Assembly: GCF_018294505.1 (NCBI RefSeq)
Contig: NC_057814.1
Location: 298,327,072 to 298,391,071 of the forward strand
Origin: Triticum aestivum
Taxonomy: Eukaryota > Streptophyta > Magnoliopsida > Poales > Poaceae
Length of the DNA stretch: 64,000 nucleotides
Reading direction: 5' to 3'
This document shows positions 13,547 through 24,508 of the stretch, in pieces. Both the position numbers and the translations under genes were made by a program. How positions within the stretch are numbered: the first letter of the stretch is position 1; each line of letters starts with the position of its first letter. The notes below the pieces were generated by a model. It worked only from the letters and a program-made list of their open reading frames with translations, ran no database searches and was not told the DNA's origin.

Positions 13547-14439
13547 TGTCGGCGTTCTGGGAACGGGGCTCCCCAGACTTTCCTGCCTGCGGCCCACAGC
13601 ATGGCTAAGCCAGTAGGCCGTACGGCCCATCTTCATCGACAAGGCATCCAAGACCCTCGCGAGGGTCCAAGCTTCGCGAGGCGGACGATGCGAGACTTCC
13701 TCTAGAGTGGCCTAGCTAGGCAGGCTCACGAGGAGCGGAGATATCAAGGCGGGGCAAACCTCACGAGGCTCTCGTGACGTGAGCCATGACGAACGACACC
13801 AGGCGGGCGCCAGCGCGCGCAGCGTCCTTATTTCCTCTTTGGTGCTAAGGAGGCCAGCGCAGGCGAAGAGTACCGAGGCATCAGGAAAAGGTTGCTATAT
13901 TGGTGCAACAAGACCAAGACCAGGAGGACGGCAAGACAGAGGTCATCGTGGAGCCCAGGACGGCGTCACCACCAGAGCTTGTCGCAGGCGAAGACCACTT
14001 TTGTCAGGATAGCTTGTACTAGCTGTCCCCCTTCAAATTTTCCCGCCGTTGTTGGCTCCCTTCCCGCTCGATATTTGGGAAGAGGACCAGGGCCTATATA
14101 AGTAGAACTAGCCACCATAGTAGGGCAATGGCATCTTAGCTTGATCCAACCCGATCGAGAGCCTACCCTAGCCACAAGAACACCTCAACCTCAGGAGGCT
14201 GCCCTTGTACTGTTCATCATCAGCCCTAGAGGCAATACACCACCGCCACACTGGAGTAGGGTATTACACCACAACGGTGGCCCGAACCAGTATAAACCTC
14301 GTGTCTTTCTATGTTGTGAGTTCGTCAAGTTCGTCCGCGAGATCTTAGCGAGCTAGGGCGTAGATCGGTAGGAGGGAAAGACTTCGCGCGCACCCCAGTG
14401 TTCGAACCTTAAGGGTTTGCCGGAACCCCACATCCGACA
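13547..14439 (+). repeat. 5' LTR of the deleted gypsy
   Basis: Begins TGTCGGCGTTCTGG and ends ATCCGACA, matching 17712-18606 throughout with scattered differences. A TATA box (TATATAA, 14095-14101) lies about 340 bp before the LTR end. Confidence 0.9.
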
Positions 14440-14982
14440 TTTGGCGCGCTAGGTAGGGGTGCGCCGGAGCTCCTCTCCACCAACTTGCGCCCCGTGCCAC
14501 CACACTTCGCTCCCATGGCGGGTACCCCGCCATCCACCTCTACGACCGACGTCGGCTGCGGGGCATCTGGGTACCGAGCCCTTGCCCCCGCTCTGCGCCG
14601 AGTGCGGTGGCCGACCAAGTTCAAGCCAGAGATGCCGCCGCATTACGACGGCGCGGTAGACCCGACGTCATTCCTGTTGGCGTACGTGGAGGCCGTCCTC
14701 AAAGCCGGAGGCAACGACAAGATCATGGCCAACTGGTTCCCCATGGCCCTTGCCGGTGAGCCGCGTGCCTCGCTGCTCAACCTCCCGGGATCCACAGTGG
14801 CTTCCTGGGGGGAACACCGTGACCTCTTCACCGATCTCTACGCGGTGCCAGCGCACCATGCGGTCGCGGCCCTGCTGGGCGGCTCTCAAGCACCGCCTTC
14901 AGATCGCCACGTCAAACCGTTCATCCGTCAGATCGGGGCCGCCTCCAAGCGCCCGGGGCTCCGCCAGGTTGGGCCGCCCTAG
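14440..14982 (+). pseudogene. Gag fragment of the deleted gypsy
   Basis: The internal region starts TTTGGCGCGCTAGGTAGG, a primer-binding-like site whose tRNA partner I cannot assign. The frame then gives a gag fragment (MPPHYDGAVDPTSFLLAYVE, WFPMALAGEPRASLL, WGEHRDLFTDLY) of the gypsy retrotransposon-gag type. It ends after the core region: the usual C-terminal part with its zinc knuckle is deleted before the protease begins near 15000. Confidence 0.7.
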
Positions 14983-14999
14983 AGGCCGACCTCACCTTC

Positions 15000-15641
15000 A
15001 GCTCAGAAGACCACCCCGGCTCCACCGTCAGCTCCGGCATGCTCCCAATGCTCTGCACGCCCACCATCTGCAACGTGGCCGTCACCAAGACCCTCATCAA
15101 CGGCGGTGCCGGCCTCAACTTGCTCTCCGTAGAAGCCTTCAGCCTTCTTCACGTGCCGCTCGAGCGGCTCAACCTCAGCAAGCCCTTTTCGGGAGTGGGT
15201 GGTGGAGCTGCCCACTCTCTAGGGCAGATAAACCTCCCTGTCACCTTCGGCACACGCGACAACTACCGCACTGAGCTGGTGGACTTCGACATCGCCCGTA
15301 TCGGTCTCCCATACAACGCCATCCTCGGGTGCCCAGCTCTCGCTCAGTTCATGGCGGCAACCCATCCGGCCTACAACCTCATGAAGATGCCAGGAAGCAA
15401 GGGCGTCCTCACCATCAAGGGGGACACTAAGGAGGCCGTGAAGGCACTCAGGCTCGCCTTCAAGACCGTGGCAGCAGCACAGCCGGCCGGCGCCGGTACC
15501 CACGAGGCCAAGGAGGCCGCGCCTACCAAGAAGAAGCAGCTATTCACCCAAGACAAGGCGGAAACCAAGCAGGTGCCGGTCAACGAGAACGGGTCTTCGG
15601 GGGCCACCTTCACCATAGGAGCCGGCCTTGACCCAGGATAA
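15000..15641 (+). pseudogene. Gypsy protease region with altered catalytic motif
   Basis: The frame carries an aspartic-protease fold: LINGGAGLNLLS, then a hydrophobic core and ILGCPALAQFMA. In relatives the first motif is D-G-G or D-S-G; here the Asp codon reads AAC (Asn) at 15099-15101, which should abolish catalysis. The frame ends at a TAA at 15639-15641, and RT coding resumes at once in the same frame. Confidence 0.75.
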
Positions 15642-16810
15642 GAAGAAGCCTTGGTGAGGTTCTTGCGCGCGAACAAGGAGATATTCGCGTGGGAGCCCAA
15701 TCAGCTGGTAGGGGTCCCAAGAGAGGTGATCCAGCATCATCTAAGGGTATGCCCCAACATACGCCCCGTGAAACAGCGAGCCAGACGGCAGTCCACTGAG
15801 AAGCAGGCGTTCATCGTCCAAGAGACACGCAAGCTGGAGGCGGCAGGCGCCATCCGGGAAGTTCGATATCCCGAATGGCTGGCTAACCCTGTCGTAGTGC
15901 CAAAGAAAGGCGGGAAGGAGCGGATGTGCGAAGACTTCACCAACCTTAACAAAGCCTGCCCCCAAGATCCGTTCCCGCTCCCGCGCATCGACCAGATTGT
16001 CGACATCACCGCCGAGTGCGACTTGCTGTGCTTCCTCGACGCGTTCTCAGGGTATCATCAGATCAAGATGGCGGTGGAAGATGTGGAGAAGACAGATTTC
16101 CTAACACCATGTGGGGTGTACTGCTACACCTGCATGCCCTTCGGGCTGCGCAACACAGGCGCCACCTTCCAGCGGTTGATGCACATCGCCCTGGGGCGAT
16201 AGCTCGGGAGGAACACAGAGGCCTACGTCGACGACATAGTGGTAAAGTCTCGCGAGGCGAGGACATTGATTCAAGATTTGGAGAAAACCTTCAAGAGCCT
16301 GCGCCGGGTGAACTTGAGGCTTAACCCGGAGAAGTGCGTGTTCGGTGTCCCCTCCGACAAGCTGTTGGGATTCCTCGTGTCCCACAGAGGGATCGAGGCG
16401 AACCCGGAGAAGATCAAGGCCATCGAGGACATGAGCCCGCCACAGACCCTCAAAGAGATGCAAAAGCTAGCGGGGCAGGTGACCGCATTAGGGCATTTCA
16501 TCTCCAAGCTGGGAGAGCGCGCCTTACCCTTCTTCAAGCTCATGAAGAAGAAAGGCCCGGTCGAGTGGACCCCGGAGGCCAATCAGGCCTTCCAAGACCT
16601 CAAGAAATACCTTACCAGCCCCCCGGTGATGGTGGCACCACGGCCTCTCGAGCCTCTGGTACTCTACCTTGCCGCCACCCTGTACTCCGCCAGCGCGGCG
16701 CTGGTGGCGGTCAGGGAGGAACGCCAAGCCAAGGGCGCGCCGCTGGTGACGGTCGCCTTCATCTTCGTCGCGACCGTCACCAAGGCTGAGCACCTCATCA
16801 CTGTCGTTCG
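15642..16810 (+). pseudogene. Gypsy reverse transcriptase with start of RNase H, broken
   Basis: RT motifs follow in order: KACPQDPFPLPRIDQI, FLDAFSGYHQIKM, MPFGLRNTGATFQ and AYVDDIVVKS with the catalytic YVDD, then NPEKCVFGVPSDKLLGF. A TAG at 16201-16203 interrupts the fingers/palm region. The thumb and a short RNase H start (near 16640-16780) are followed by unrelated sequence, so RNase H is incomplete and integrase absent. In an active element RT and RNase H would turn element RNA into double-stranded DNA. Confidence 0.8.
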
Positions 16811-17711
16811 TCTCGGGGCAGCACCCGGCACGGCGACCATCACCCCCAAACACCCTCACATAGAGGGTCGACCCACCGTCATACCTGAAGTGGAGCGTGC
16901 ACCGCCTGCCCAGACCGCACGCGCGAGCGAACGTCTGCCAGATGCGGGCCAGGGTTATGTTACCCATGGCGGAAGTCTCGACCACGACCCAAGAGGCCTT
17001 GCTGCAGCAACCGTCCGCCTGCAACCAGAGCCCGCCTGGACCAGGGGCCGGCAGTTTGTCGACGAAGAAGCGCGGAAGCTGGAGCCAGTTGCCGGTCGGG
17101 TTCTCCGACCAGACAACGAACTCCGGTGACACTTCCGCTGAATGGATGCGCGGACGGGAAGGCCGCGCCACCATTGCACGCCTCTCCTCGTCAGCTGGAC
17201 TGCCATGGCTGGGACGATCCCCTCCGCGTCGCGCGACGCTGCCACGATGGTGGGCCAAGGCAGGGGTCGCGGCATGCTTGCACGGACGGTCGCGACCGCG
17301 CTTGGGCGCGGGTGAGCCGGGCCCCTTGCGAGGGGCCTTTCCCTTCTCGGTGGCAGATAACTTCCTTCATGGCGCCATCGGCGGCGCTGCAAGCAGTGGA
17401 GCAAGGAGGAAGAAGCAAGCAAGCGAGGAAGAGATGGGCGATGGGAGCTCCGCCCCCTCCTCCCCATTTATAGCGGAAGGCCAACCGGCGTCTCCCACGA
17501 TCGCAGGTAATGATGGTTTTCCTTGCATGTCGCAGGGACTTGTCAAGTCGTGCAGTTGCCGAGGCAACGTGGGGAAGCGGAGACGCCCACGTCCAATCAA
17601 CCGCCACGCGTCAACCGAGGCCGCAGGCTTTTGGGGCCGGCGGTGCTCCGAACTTGACCCTTGGCTTAGCCGCGAAGCCAAGCCCGAGCGCACCTTGGGC
17701 CCAGGGGCTAC
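16811..17711. other. 3' internal region of the deleted gypsy, with an antisense promoter-like segment
   Basis: This GC-rich 0.9 kb replaces the RNase H end and integrase. On the minus strand TATAAATGGGGAGGAGG (near 17453-17470) is followed by a GC-rich 5'-UTR-like stretch and an ATG frame of about 60 codons, plus an overlapping 170-codon frame (17467 to 16955). No protein family is recognisable. It could be a remnant antisense gene or simply GC-rich filler. The polypurine tract GGGCCCAGGGGC is at 17697-17708. Confidence 0.4.
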
Positions 17712-18606
17712 TGTCGGCATTCTGGGAACGGGGGTCCCCAGACTTGCCTGCTTGCGGCCCACAGCATGGCTAAGCCAGCAGGCCGTACGGCCCATCTTCA
17801 TCGACAAGGCATCCAAGACCCTCACGAGGGTCCAAGCTTCGCGAGGTGGACGACGTGAGACTTCCTCTAGAGTGGCCTAGCCAGGCAGGCTCACGAGGAG
17901 CGGAGATATCAAGGCGGGGCAAACCTCACGAGGCTCTCGTGACGTGAGCCATGACGAACGACACCAGGCAGGCGCCAGCGCACGCAGCGTCCTTATTTCC
18001 TCTTTGGTGCTAAGGAGGCCAGCGCAGGCGAAGAGTACCGAGGCATCAGGCAAAGGTTGCTATATTGGTGCAACGAGACCAAGACCAGGAGGACGGCAAG
18101 ACGGAGGTCATCGTGGAGCCCAAGACGGCGTCACCACCAGAGCTTTTCGCAGGCGAAGACCACTTTTGTCAGGATAGCTTGTACTAGTTGTTCCCCTTCA
18201 AATTTGCCTGCCGTTGTTGGCTCCCTTCCCGCTCGATATTTGGGAAGAGGACCAGGGCCTATATAAGTAGAGCTAGCCACCATAGTAGGGCAATGGCATC
18301 TTAGCTTGATCCAACCCGATCGAGAGCCTACCCTAGCCACAAGAACACCTCAACCTCAGGAGGCTGTTCTTCCCTTGTATTCATCATCAGCCCTAGAGGC
18401 AATCCACCACCGCCACACTGGAGTAGGATATTACACCACAACGGTGGCCCGAACCAGTATAAACCTCGTGTCTTTCTGTGTTGCGAGTTTGTCGAGTTCG
18501 TCCACGAGGTCTTAGCGAGCTAGGGCGTAGATCGGTAGGAGGGAAAGACTTCGCGCGCACCCCAGTGTTTGAACCTTAAGGGTTTGCCGGAACCCCGCAT
18601 CCGACA
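17712..18606 (+). repeat. 3' LTR of the deleted gypsy
   Basis: Begins TGTCGGCATTCTGG and ends ATCCGACA, with a TATA box at 18260-18266. It differs from the 5' LTR at scattered single bases and small indels. Confidence 0.9.
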
Positions 18607-18611
18607 TGTGT
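18607..18611. repeat. Target-site duplication TGTGT, right copy
   Basis: Identical to 13542-13546. Host intron sequence continues directly after it. Confidence 0.9.
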
Positions 18612-18690
18612 AGCCCCCCATGAACCGGTTGTGATTGTTTACGGCACAACCGGGTCATCATAAAGTAGTAAGGAGACGCAAGCAATATGC

Positions 18691-18832
18691 ATTAGCCCCC
18701 AAGTGCCAAGTACTCTTGCTTGGAAAGTGCTTGGGACTTATTCACATAAGCCGCTATATGAAGAACTTTTCGGCAGGCATTAGCCCCCAAGTGCCAAGTA
18801 CTCTTGCTTGCAAGATGCTTGGGACTTATATT
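18691..18832 (+). repeat. 88-bp direct repeat in an intron of the opposite-strand gene
   Basis: A segment starting ATTAGCCCCCAAGTGCC at 18691 recurs at 18779 with few changes, a period of 88 bp. It lies in the intron that ends at about 18880, and shares the word AGCCCCCAAGT with other parts of the same element. Confidence 0.75.
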
Positions 18833-19910
18833 CCTGTAACCCGGATATGAATTTGTTTGCAACACTGTGCTTGTACAGGATGCCACTTCTGAACTTCAAT
18901 CACAATTGGCTGATGCAAAGACCCGGCTGGAGAATCAAGAATCTGAGACCCGGAAAGCTGAGTCAAAATTCCAATTTAGCATGGCTGAAATGAAAAAGCT
19001 AAAGACCAGCTTTGAGGCTGAAAGAAACGCCTGCGCTGAAGAAAAGACTACTTTGACACAGCGGGCTGAAAAAGCGGAGGCGGCTCTTCAAGAGGTGCTC
19101 ACTGAGCTTACCGGTTTAAAGCACCGTGTATCCGAGATGGTTTCTGCTATCTTTGGTGAGTCCCCTTGTTAACATCAAAACTAAATCTCTTCCTTGATGG
19201 TATAAATCGTCTCTAACCAATCCATAATTATTACTCAGGTCCCAGGAGCAGCAATCTTAGCCAGGAAATGCTTGTGAAGCTCAAGGCTGTTTATACACTT
19301 GTTGAACAGCTATATACTGGAACTCAGCACGCACTGGCCATGATTTCTCCGACTAACCAAGCACCTACTCTCTTGAGTGATGTCTTGAAAAAACTCTCTG
19401 TTCTGCCTGCTAGGATTGATGAGATGAAGCGGTCATCTGCAAGAGCCGGTGCCGTGAGAGCTTTAAGCCGGGCCAAGGCATGGTTACCAGAGCTAGACCC
19501 GGCTGAGGTAGCTACTGGATATCCAAGCTTGAAAGAAGACGGCACTTCATTTGATCAAAAGGACTTCCCTGCCTATGTGAAAGAAATATGTCCTCTAGCT
19601 AGTCTGATTGCAAATGAAACGGATTTGTCAAAATACCACACGGCTTACAACATGGAGAATCAAAAGATGCCCACGCCGGCTTATAAAGTGATGGATCTAA
19701 CCCCCCCCCCCCCCAATCCGTAAGCATACTTTAGCCCCTGAAGTTGAACCGTCCGAACTTATAGATGATGAAGCTGAATCTCAAGCCTTGTGTGGCATCG
19801 ATTGGTCATCACCAAATTTTCCAGACGGCGGAGGAGGACGAAGAACCGGAGAGGGATGATCCAGAAGCCTCAAGTCATCAAGGCCAAGAAGAGTGATCCG
19901 CCAGGCGGTT

Positions 19911-20565
19911 TATATATTTGATCCTTTGAAAACACTTGATCTTTTGGCTCACTGAGTCAAGTAATAGGTTAGTGCAACTTTAATCTGTCGTGCCATCGTG
20001 CACGTTTTTGTTTGGCACAACACTGTTTGATCCGCCATTTGAAAAGCTACCATTTTGTGCTTATGATGATGTAAATTTATGCAGATGAGATTAATCATTA
20101 CCCTGCACAGAAATAGATCACATGTGCCTTGGCGGTTTACCGCAGGACGGGTCATATTACCCCATATAAAACCACTGGTGACTAAAACAGTGCATAACCA
20201 GGGTCGGTTTAACCATAATTAAATATAATCAAAAATAGCATACGTGTGATATGTGATTAAACTGCCGGCTTACCATACCAATGCAGTAAGGGTGATAACC
20301 CAAAACTTAGGAGACGATACTTCCAAGTATGTAATATCACCATATCCTGGCGACTTATTTTCAAAAGCCAGGCCGGGTTATCAGAAACCACGGATATACT
20401 CAAATATGAGCTGTAATAATTGAGGCTACATGGCCTGAATCATTGTTAAATCATATGTCAAGTTCAACCCAAAAATGTTCAAAAAACGAATCAAAGCGAG
20501 AAAAACGAGGCTTTCATAGGCCGCCAAGCCTAATGCTCCGAGGCTTTCATGGCGTATGAGCCGGA
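19911..20565. other. Non-coding spacer of the host gypsy
   Basis: AT-rich sequence between the end of the opposite-strand gene and the 78-bp repeat array. I see no gene or further repeat in it. Confidence 0.6.
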
Positions 20566-21184
20566 CCAAGAGGGATATTTACAGCTATGCTTCAAATATG
20601 AGCAGGAAGCCCCCAAGTGGTTTGCGGTCATAAGTGTGGCATTGAGCCGATCAAGAGGGATATTCACAGCTATGCTTCAAATATGAGCAAGAAGCCCCCA
20701 AGTGACCATAAGTGTGGCATTGCGCCGATCAAGAGGGATATTCACAGCTATGCTTCAAATATGAGCAGGAAGCCCCCAAGTGACCATAATTGTGGCATTG
20801 CGCTGATCAAGAGGGATATTCACAGCTATGCTTCAAATATGAGCAGGAAGCCCCCAAGTGACCATAATTGTGGCATTGCGCCAATCAAGAGGGATATTCA
20901 CAGGTATGCTTCAAATATGAGCAGGAAGGCCCCAAGTGACCATAACTGTGGCATTGCGCTGATCAAGAGGGATATTCACAGCTATGCTTCAAATATGAGC
21001 AGGAAGCCCTCAAGTGACCATAATTGTGGCATTGCGCCGATCAAGAGGGATATTCACAGCTATGCTTCAAATATGAGCAGGAAGCCCCCAAGTGACCATA
21101 ATTGTGGCATTGCGCCGATCAAGAGGGATATTCACAGCTATGCTTCAAATATGAGCAGGAAGCCCCCAAGTGACCATAATTGTG
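20566..21184 (+). repeat. Tandem repeat, eight units, 78-bp period
   Basis: Units beginning (T/C)CAAGAGGGATATT start at 20566, 20651, 20729, 20807, 20885, 20963, 21041 and 21119. Spacing is exactly 78 bp except for the first unit, which has 7 extra bases. Because 78 is divisible by three the array keeps one frame open (20617-21234, 26-residue repeats such as KRDIHSYASNMSRKPPSDHN). It sits in the spacer between pol and the opposite-strand gene of the host gypsy. I regard it as a minisatellite; translation is possible but unsupported. Confidence 0.9.
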
Positions 21185-21308
21185 AAAAAGACTCGTTATT
21201 CTTTGAGATGAAACAAACAGAGGCCCTGTATTAGCAGGGGTGCCATCTTTATTAGAATCATCATAATATATACATTGTCAAGATATGTACATTGTAAGAG
21301 TCGGCGGC

Positions 21309-22975
21309 TCAAGTGTAGTAAGGCTGAAGATGAGCAATATTCCACGGCCTGCAGGTCTCCTCCTCCGACTTACGTGACTCCTTGTGGTCTCGAATGTCGA
21401 TAAGGTAGTATGATCCGTTGTTCAGATCTTTGCTGACCACAAAGGGTCCTTCCCAAGGTGGGGATAACTTGTGCATATCAGTTTGATCCTGGATAAGCCG
21501 GAGCACCAGGTCGCCTTCTTGAAAAGTTTTGGTTTTAACCCGGTGGCTGTGATAACGGCACAGATCTTGCTGGTAAATCACCGAACGAGCCGCCGCAAGG
21601 TCACGCTCCTCATCCAATAAGTCAAGTGCATCCTCACGTGATCTTTCATTATCAGCTTCAACATAAGCCGCCACACGGGGCGAGTCACGACAGATGTCAC
21701 TAGGGAGAACCGCCTCTGCTCCGTAAACCATGAAGAAGGGCGTGTAACCCGTAGATCTGTTGGGGTAGTATTGATAATCCATAACACAGAAGTTAACTCC
21801 TCCACCCAACAACCCGGCGTCCTCTGTAGAGGAACCATAAGCCGGGGCTTGATGCCTCTTAAAATGTCTTGATTGGCTCTCTCAGCTTGACCATTGGATT
21901 GGGGGTGAGCCACGGACGATACATCAAGTCGGATATGCTCACGTTGACAAAACTCTTTCATAGCACCCTTGGATAGATTAGTGCCATTATCAGTTATGAT
22001 ATTTTGGGGAAAGCCAAAACGGAAAATCACCTTTTTGATGAATTGAACCGCCGTCGCTGCGTCACATTTACTGACCGGCTCTGCCTCGACCCACTTTTTA
22101 AATTTTTCAACTGCCACCAGGAGGTGTGTCTTTTTATCCTTGGACCTTTTGAAAGGCCCAACCATATCGAGCCCCCAGACTGCAAACGGCCAAGTAATTG
22201 GAATCATCCACAATTCTTGAGCCAGCACATGAGCTCGTCGGGAGAATTTCTGACAACCATCACATTTACTGACTAGATCCTCAGCATCAGCGTGAGCCGT
22301 CAGCCAATAAAACCCATGACGAAAAGCCTTAGCCACAAGAGACTTAGAACTGGCATGATGGCCACAATCGCCTTCATGAATTTCACGCAGAATCTCACGG
22401 CCCTCCTCTGGAGAAACACAACATTGAAACGCCCCTGTGACACTGCGATGATGCAACTCTCCATGAACAATAGTCATTGACTTGGACCATCGGGTTATCT
22501 GCCTGGCCAAAGTTTCATCCTCAGGTAACTCACCCCGGGTCATATAAGCCCAATATGGAACTGTCCAATCAGGAATCGTATGAAGAGCTGCCACCACTTG
22601 TGCTTCCGAGTCAGGAACAGACAGATCCTCCTCTGTAGGTAATTTGACAGAAGGGTTATGCAGAATATCCAGGAAAGTGTTAGGTGGCACCGGCTTACGC
22701 TGAGACCCTAACCGGCTTAAGGCATCATCCACCTCATTTTTCCTGCGATCAACATGTTCAACTTGATAACCCTTAAAGTGACCCGCAATAGCATCAACCT
22801 CTCGATGATAAGCCGCCATGAGTGGATCCTTGGAATCCCAAGTGCCAGAAACTTGCTGAGCCACCAGATCTGAGTCGCCGAAACACCTCACCCGACTTAA
22901 GCTCATCTCCTTAGCCATCCGAAGACCATGGAGCAAGGCCTCATACTCAGCTGCATTGCTAGTACAAGGGAACAT
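21309..22975 (-). pseudogene. Gypsy integrase and tail of RNase H (host element)
   Basis: After an RNase H remnant (SNAAEYEALLHGLRMAKEM, then DSDLVAQQVSG) the frame has an integrase zinc-binding region (GHHASSKSLVAKAF and CDGCQKFSRR) and a catalytic core with GLDMVGPF, ITDNGTNLSKG and NGQAERANQD, so the D-D-E residues are all visible. A frameshift near 21800 separates the C-terminal part (21309-21812), which has the gypsy C-terminal motif KTFQEGDLVLR and GPFVVSK. The gene ends about 125 bp from the 78-bp repeat array. Confidence 0.8.
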
Positions 22976-24508
22976 CGCCGGAGAACATAAGAAAATTTAT
23001 CACCTCGTTGGGAAGTTAATACAACTCCAGCCCCTGAGCCTTCCAACTGCCTGGACCCATCAAAGTGAATAGTCCAATATGTGTTATCTAGCTTCTCCTC
23101 AGGCATCTGCAATTCTGTCCAGTCATTGATAAAATCCACAAGTGCTTGAGATTTGATGGTTGTACGGGGCACATACTTCAAACCATGAGGTCCAAGCTCA
23201 ATGGCCCACTTGGCTACCCGACCTGTGGCTTCTCTGTTTTGAATGATATCCCCTAGGGGGCAGAACTAACCACAGTGATAGGATGACCCAGAAAATACTG
23301 CTTAAGCTTCCGGCTATCCATAAAAACCCCATACACAAGCTTCTGCCAATGTGGATACCTCTGTTTGGATTCAATAAGGATCTCACTGATATAGTAAACC
23401 GGCCATTGAACCGGGTATTGTTTTTCCTGTTTCCTTCCTTTCCACCACAATGGCAACACTAACAACTCGGCTATTGGCAACCACATATAATGGCAAAGGC
23501 TCTTTATCAATGGGAGCAGCCAGAACAGGCGGCTCAGCCAACTGTTTCTTCAAGTCCTCAAATGCTTGATTAGCAGCATCACTCCAGACAAAGTGATCTG
23601 TTTCTTCTTCATCTGGTACAGCAGTATAGCCTTTTCACCCAACCGGCTTATGAACCGGCTTAAGGCCGCAATACGACCTGCCAGACGTTGAACATCATTG
23701 ACACATGCCGGCTTAGCCAAGGAAGTAATGGCCTTGATCTTCTCCGGGTTAGCTTCAATGCCTTTGTTGGAAACCAGAAAACCCAAAAGCTTACCAACTG
23801 GTACACCAAAAACGCACTTGGCCGGGTTAAGCATCATCTTATAAACTCAGAGATTATCAAAGGTCTCCTTCAAATCATCAATCAGGGTTTCCTTCTTTCT
23901 GGATTTCACCACAATGTCATCCACATAAGCATGTACATTACGCCCAATTTGATCATGAAGGCAATTTTGCACACACCGTTGGTAAGTCGCCTGGGCACTC
24001 TTGAGCCCAAAAGGCATGGACACATAGCAGAAGGATCCAAACGGAGTAATGAAACCTGTCTTCTCCTGGTCCTTAACTGCCATTTTGATCTGACGGTAAC
24101 CAGAATAAGCATCCAAAAACTCAAACGCTCACAACCCGCCGTAGCATAAATAATTTGATCAATACAGGGGAGAGCAAAGGGATCAGCCGGACAAGCCTTG
24201 TTTAGATCTGTGTAATCCACACACATACACCAAGTGCCATTCTTCTTAAGTACTAGCACCGGGTTAGCCAACTACTTAGGATGAAAAACTTCAACGATGA
24301 ACCCAGCCGCCAAGAGCTGGGCCACTTCTTCACCAATGGCTTTACGCCTCTCTTCACTAAAACGACGAAGAAACTGCTTAACCGGCTTAAACTTCGGATC
24401 AATATTAAGAGTGTGCTCAGCGAGTTCCCTCGGTAAACATGGCATGTCAGAAGGTTTCCATGCAAAGATGTCCCAGTTCTCACGGATGAACTCGATGAGC
24501 GCGCTTTC
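22976..24508 (-). pseudogene. Gypsy reverse transcriptase and RNase H (host element), multiply broken
   Basis: RT blocks are clear: KACPADPFALPCIDQII, AYSGYRQIKMAVKD, MPFGLKSAQATYQR and AYVDDIVVKSR with the YVDD catalytic motif, then NPAKCVFGVPVGKLLGF. Stop codons near 24508, 24272 and 23848 (minus strand) and frameshifts near 23550-23200 break the frame. RNase H is present only as pieces (IHFDGSRQLEGSGAGVVL). In order and sequence this is the gypsy arrangement, with integrase after RNase H. Confidence 0.8.

Larger units (their letters stand above)
13547..18606 (+). mobile_element. Deleted gypsy retrotransposon, 5.06 kb, complete ends, TSD TGTGT
   Basis: Two similar LTRs (893 and 895 bp), a primer-binding-like site at 14440, a polypurine tract before 17712 and flanking TGTGT duplications define a whole insertion. 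The interior is only 3.3 kb: part of gag, protease, RT and the start of RNase H are present, while the gag zinc knuckle, the end of RNase H and all of integrase are missing, so it is non-autonomous. It sits in an intron of the opposite-strand gene of the host gypsy, between 13354 and 18880. GC content is clearly higher than in the host element. Confidence 0.9.
11806..19910 (+). pseudogene. Intron-containing opposite-strand gene of the gypsy element (coiled-coil protein), degenerate
   Basis: Coding-like blocks with splice signals run along the plus strand: 11806-12134 (ends at GTGAGT), 12210-12520, about 12550-12830, 12898-13353, 18881-19155 and about 19240-19723, with a tail to about 19910. 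The first block (charged, with HRLPENLTTVERAKL) resembles proteins annotated as putative gypsy-type transposon domain in grasses. The second is Lys/Ala-rich, the fourth Pro/Glu/Ser-rich, and the fifth (ADAKTRLENQESETRKAE) reads as a coiled coil. A missing A near 12228 shifts the frame and a 14-C run (19701-19714) ends another. The 5' end is cut off by the Angela copy. Function is unknown. Confidence 0.6.

Noticed and set aside
20566..21184. CRISPR-like array
   Set aside because: The repeat is contiguous with no unique spacers, and the sequence is from a plant nuclear genome.
20617..21234. A 205-codon gene of 26-residue repeats
   Set aside because: The frame is a by-product of a 78-bp tandem repeat; no start context, domain or splice support, so it is listed as a repeat only.
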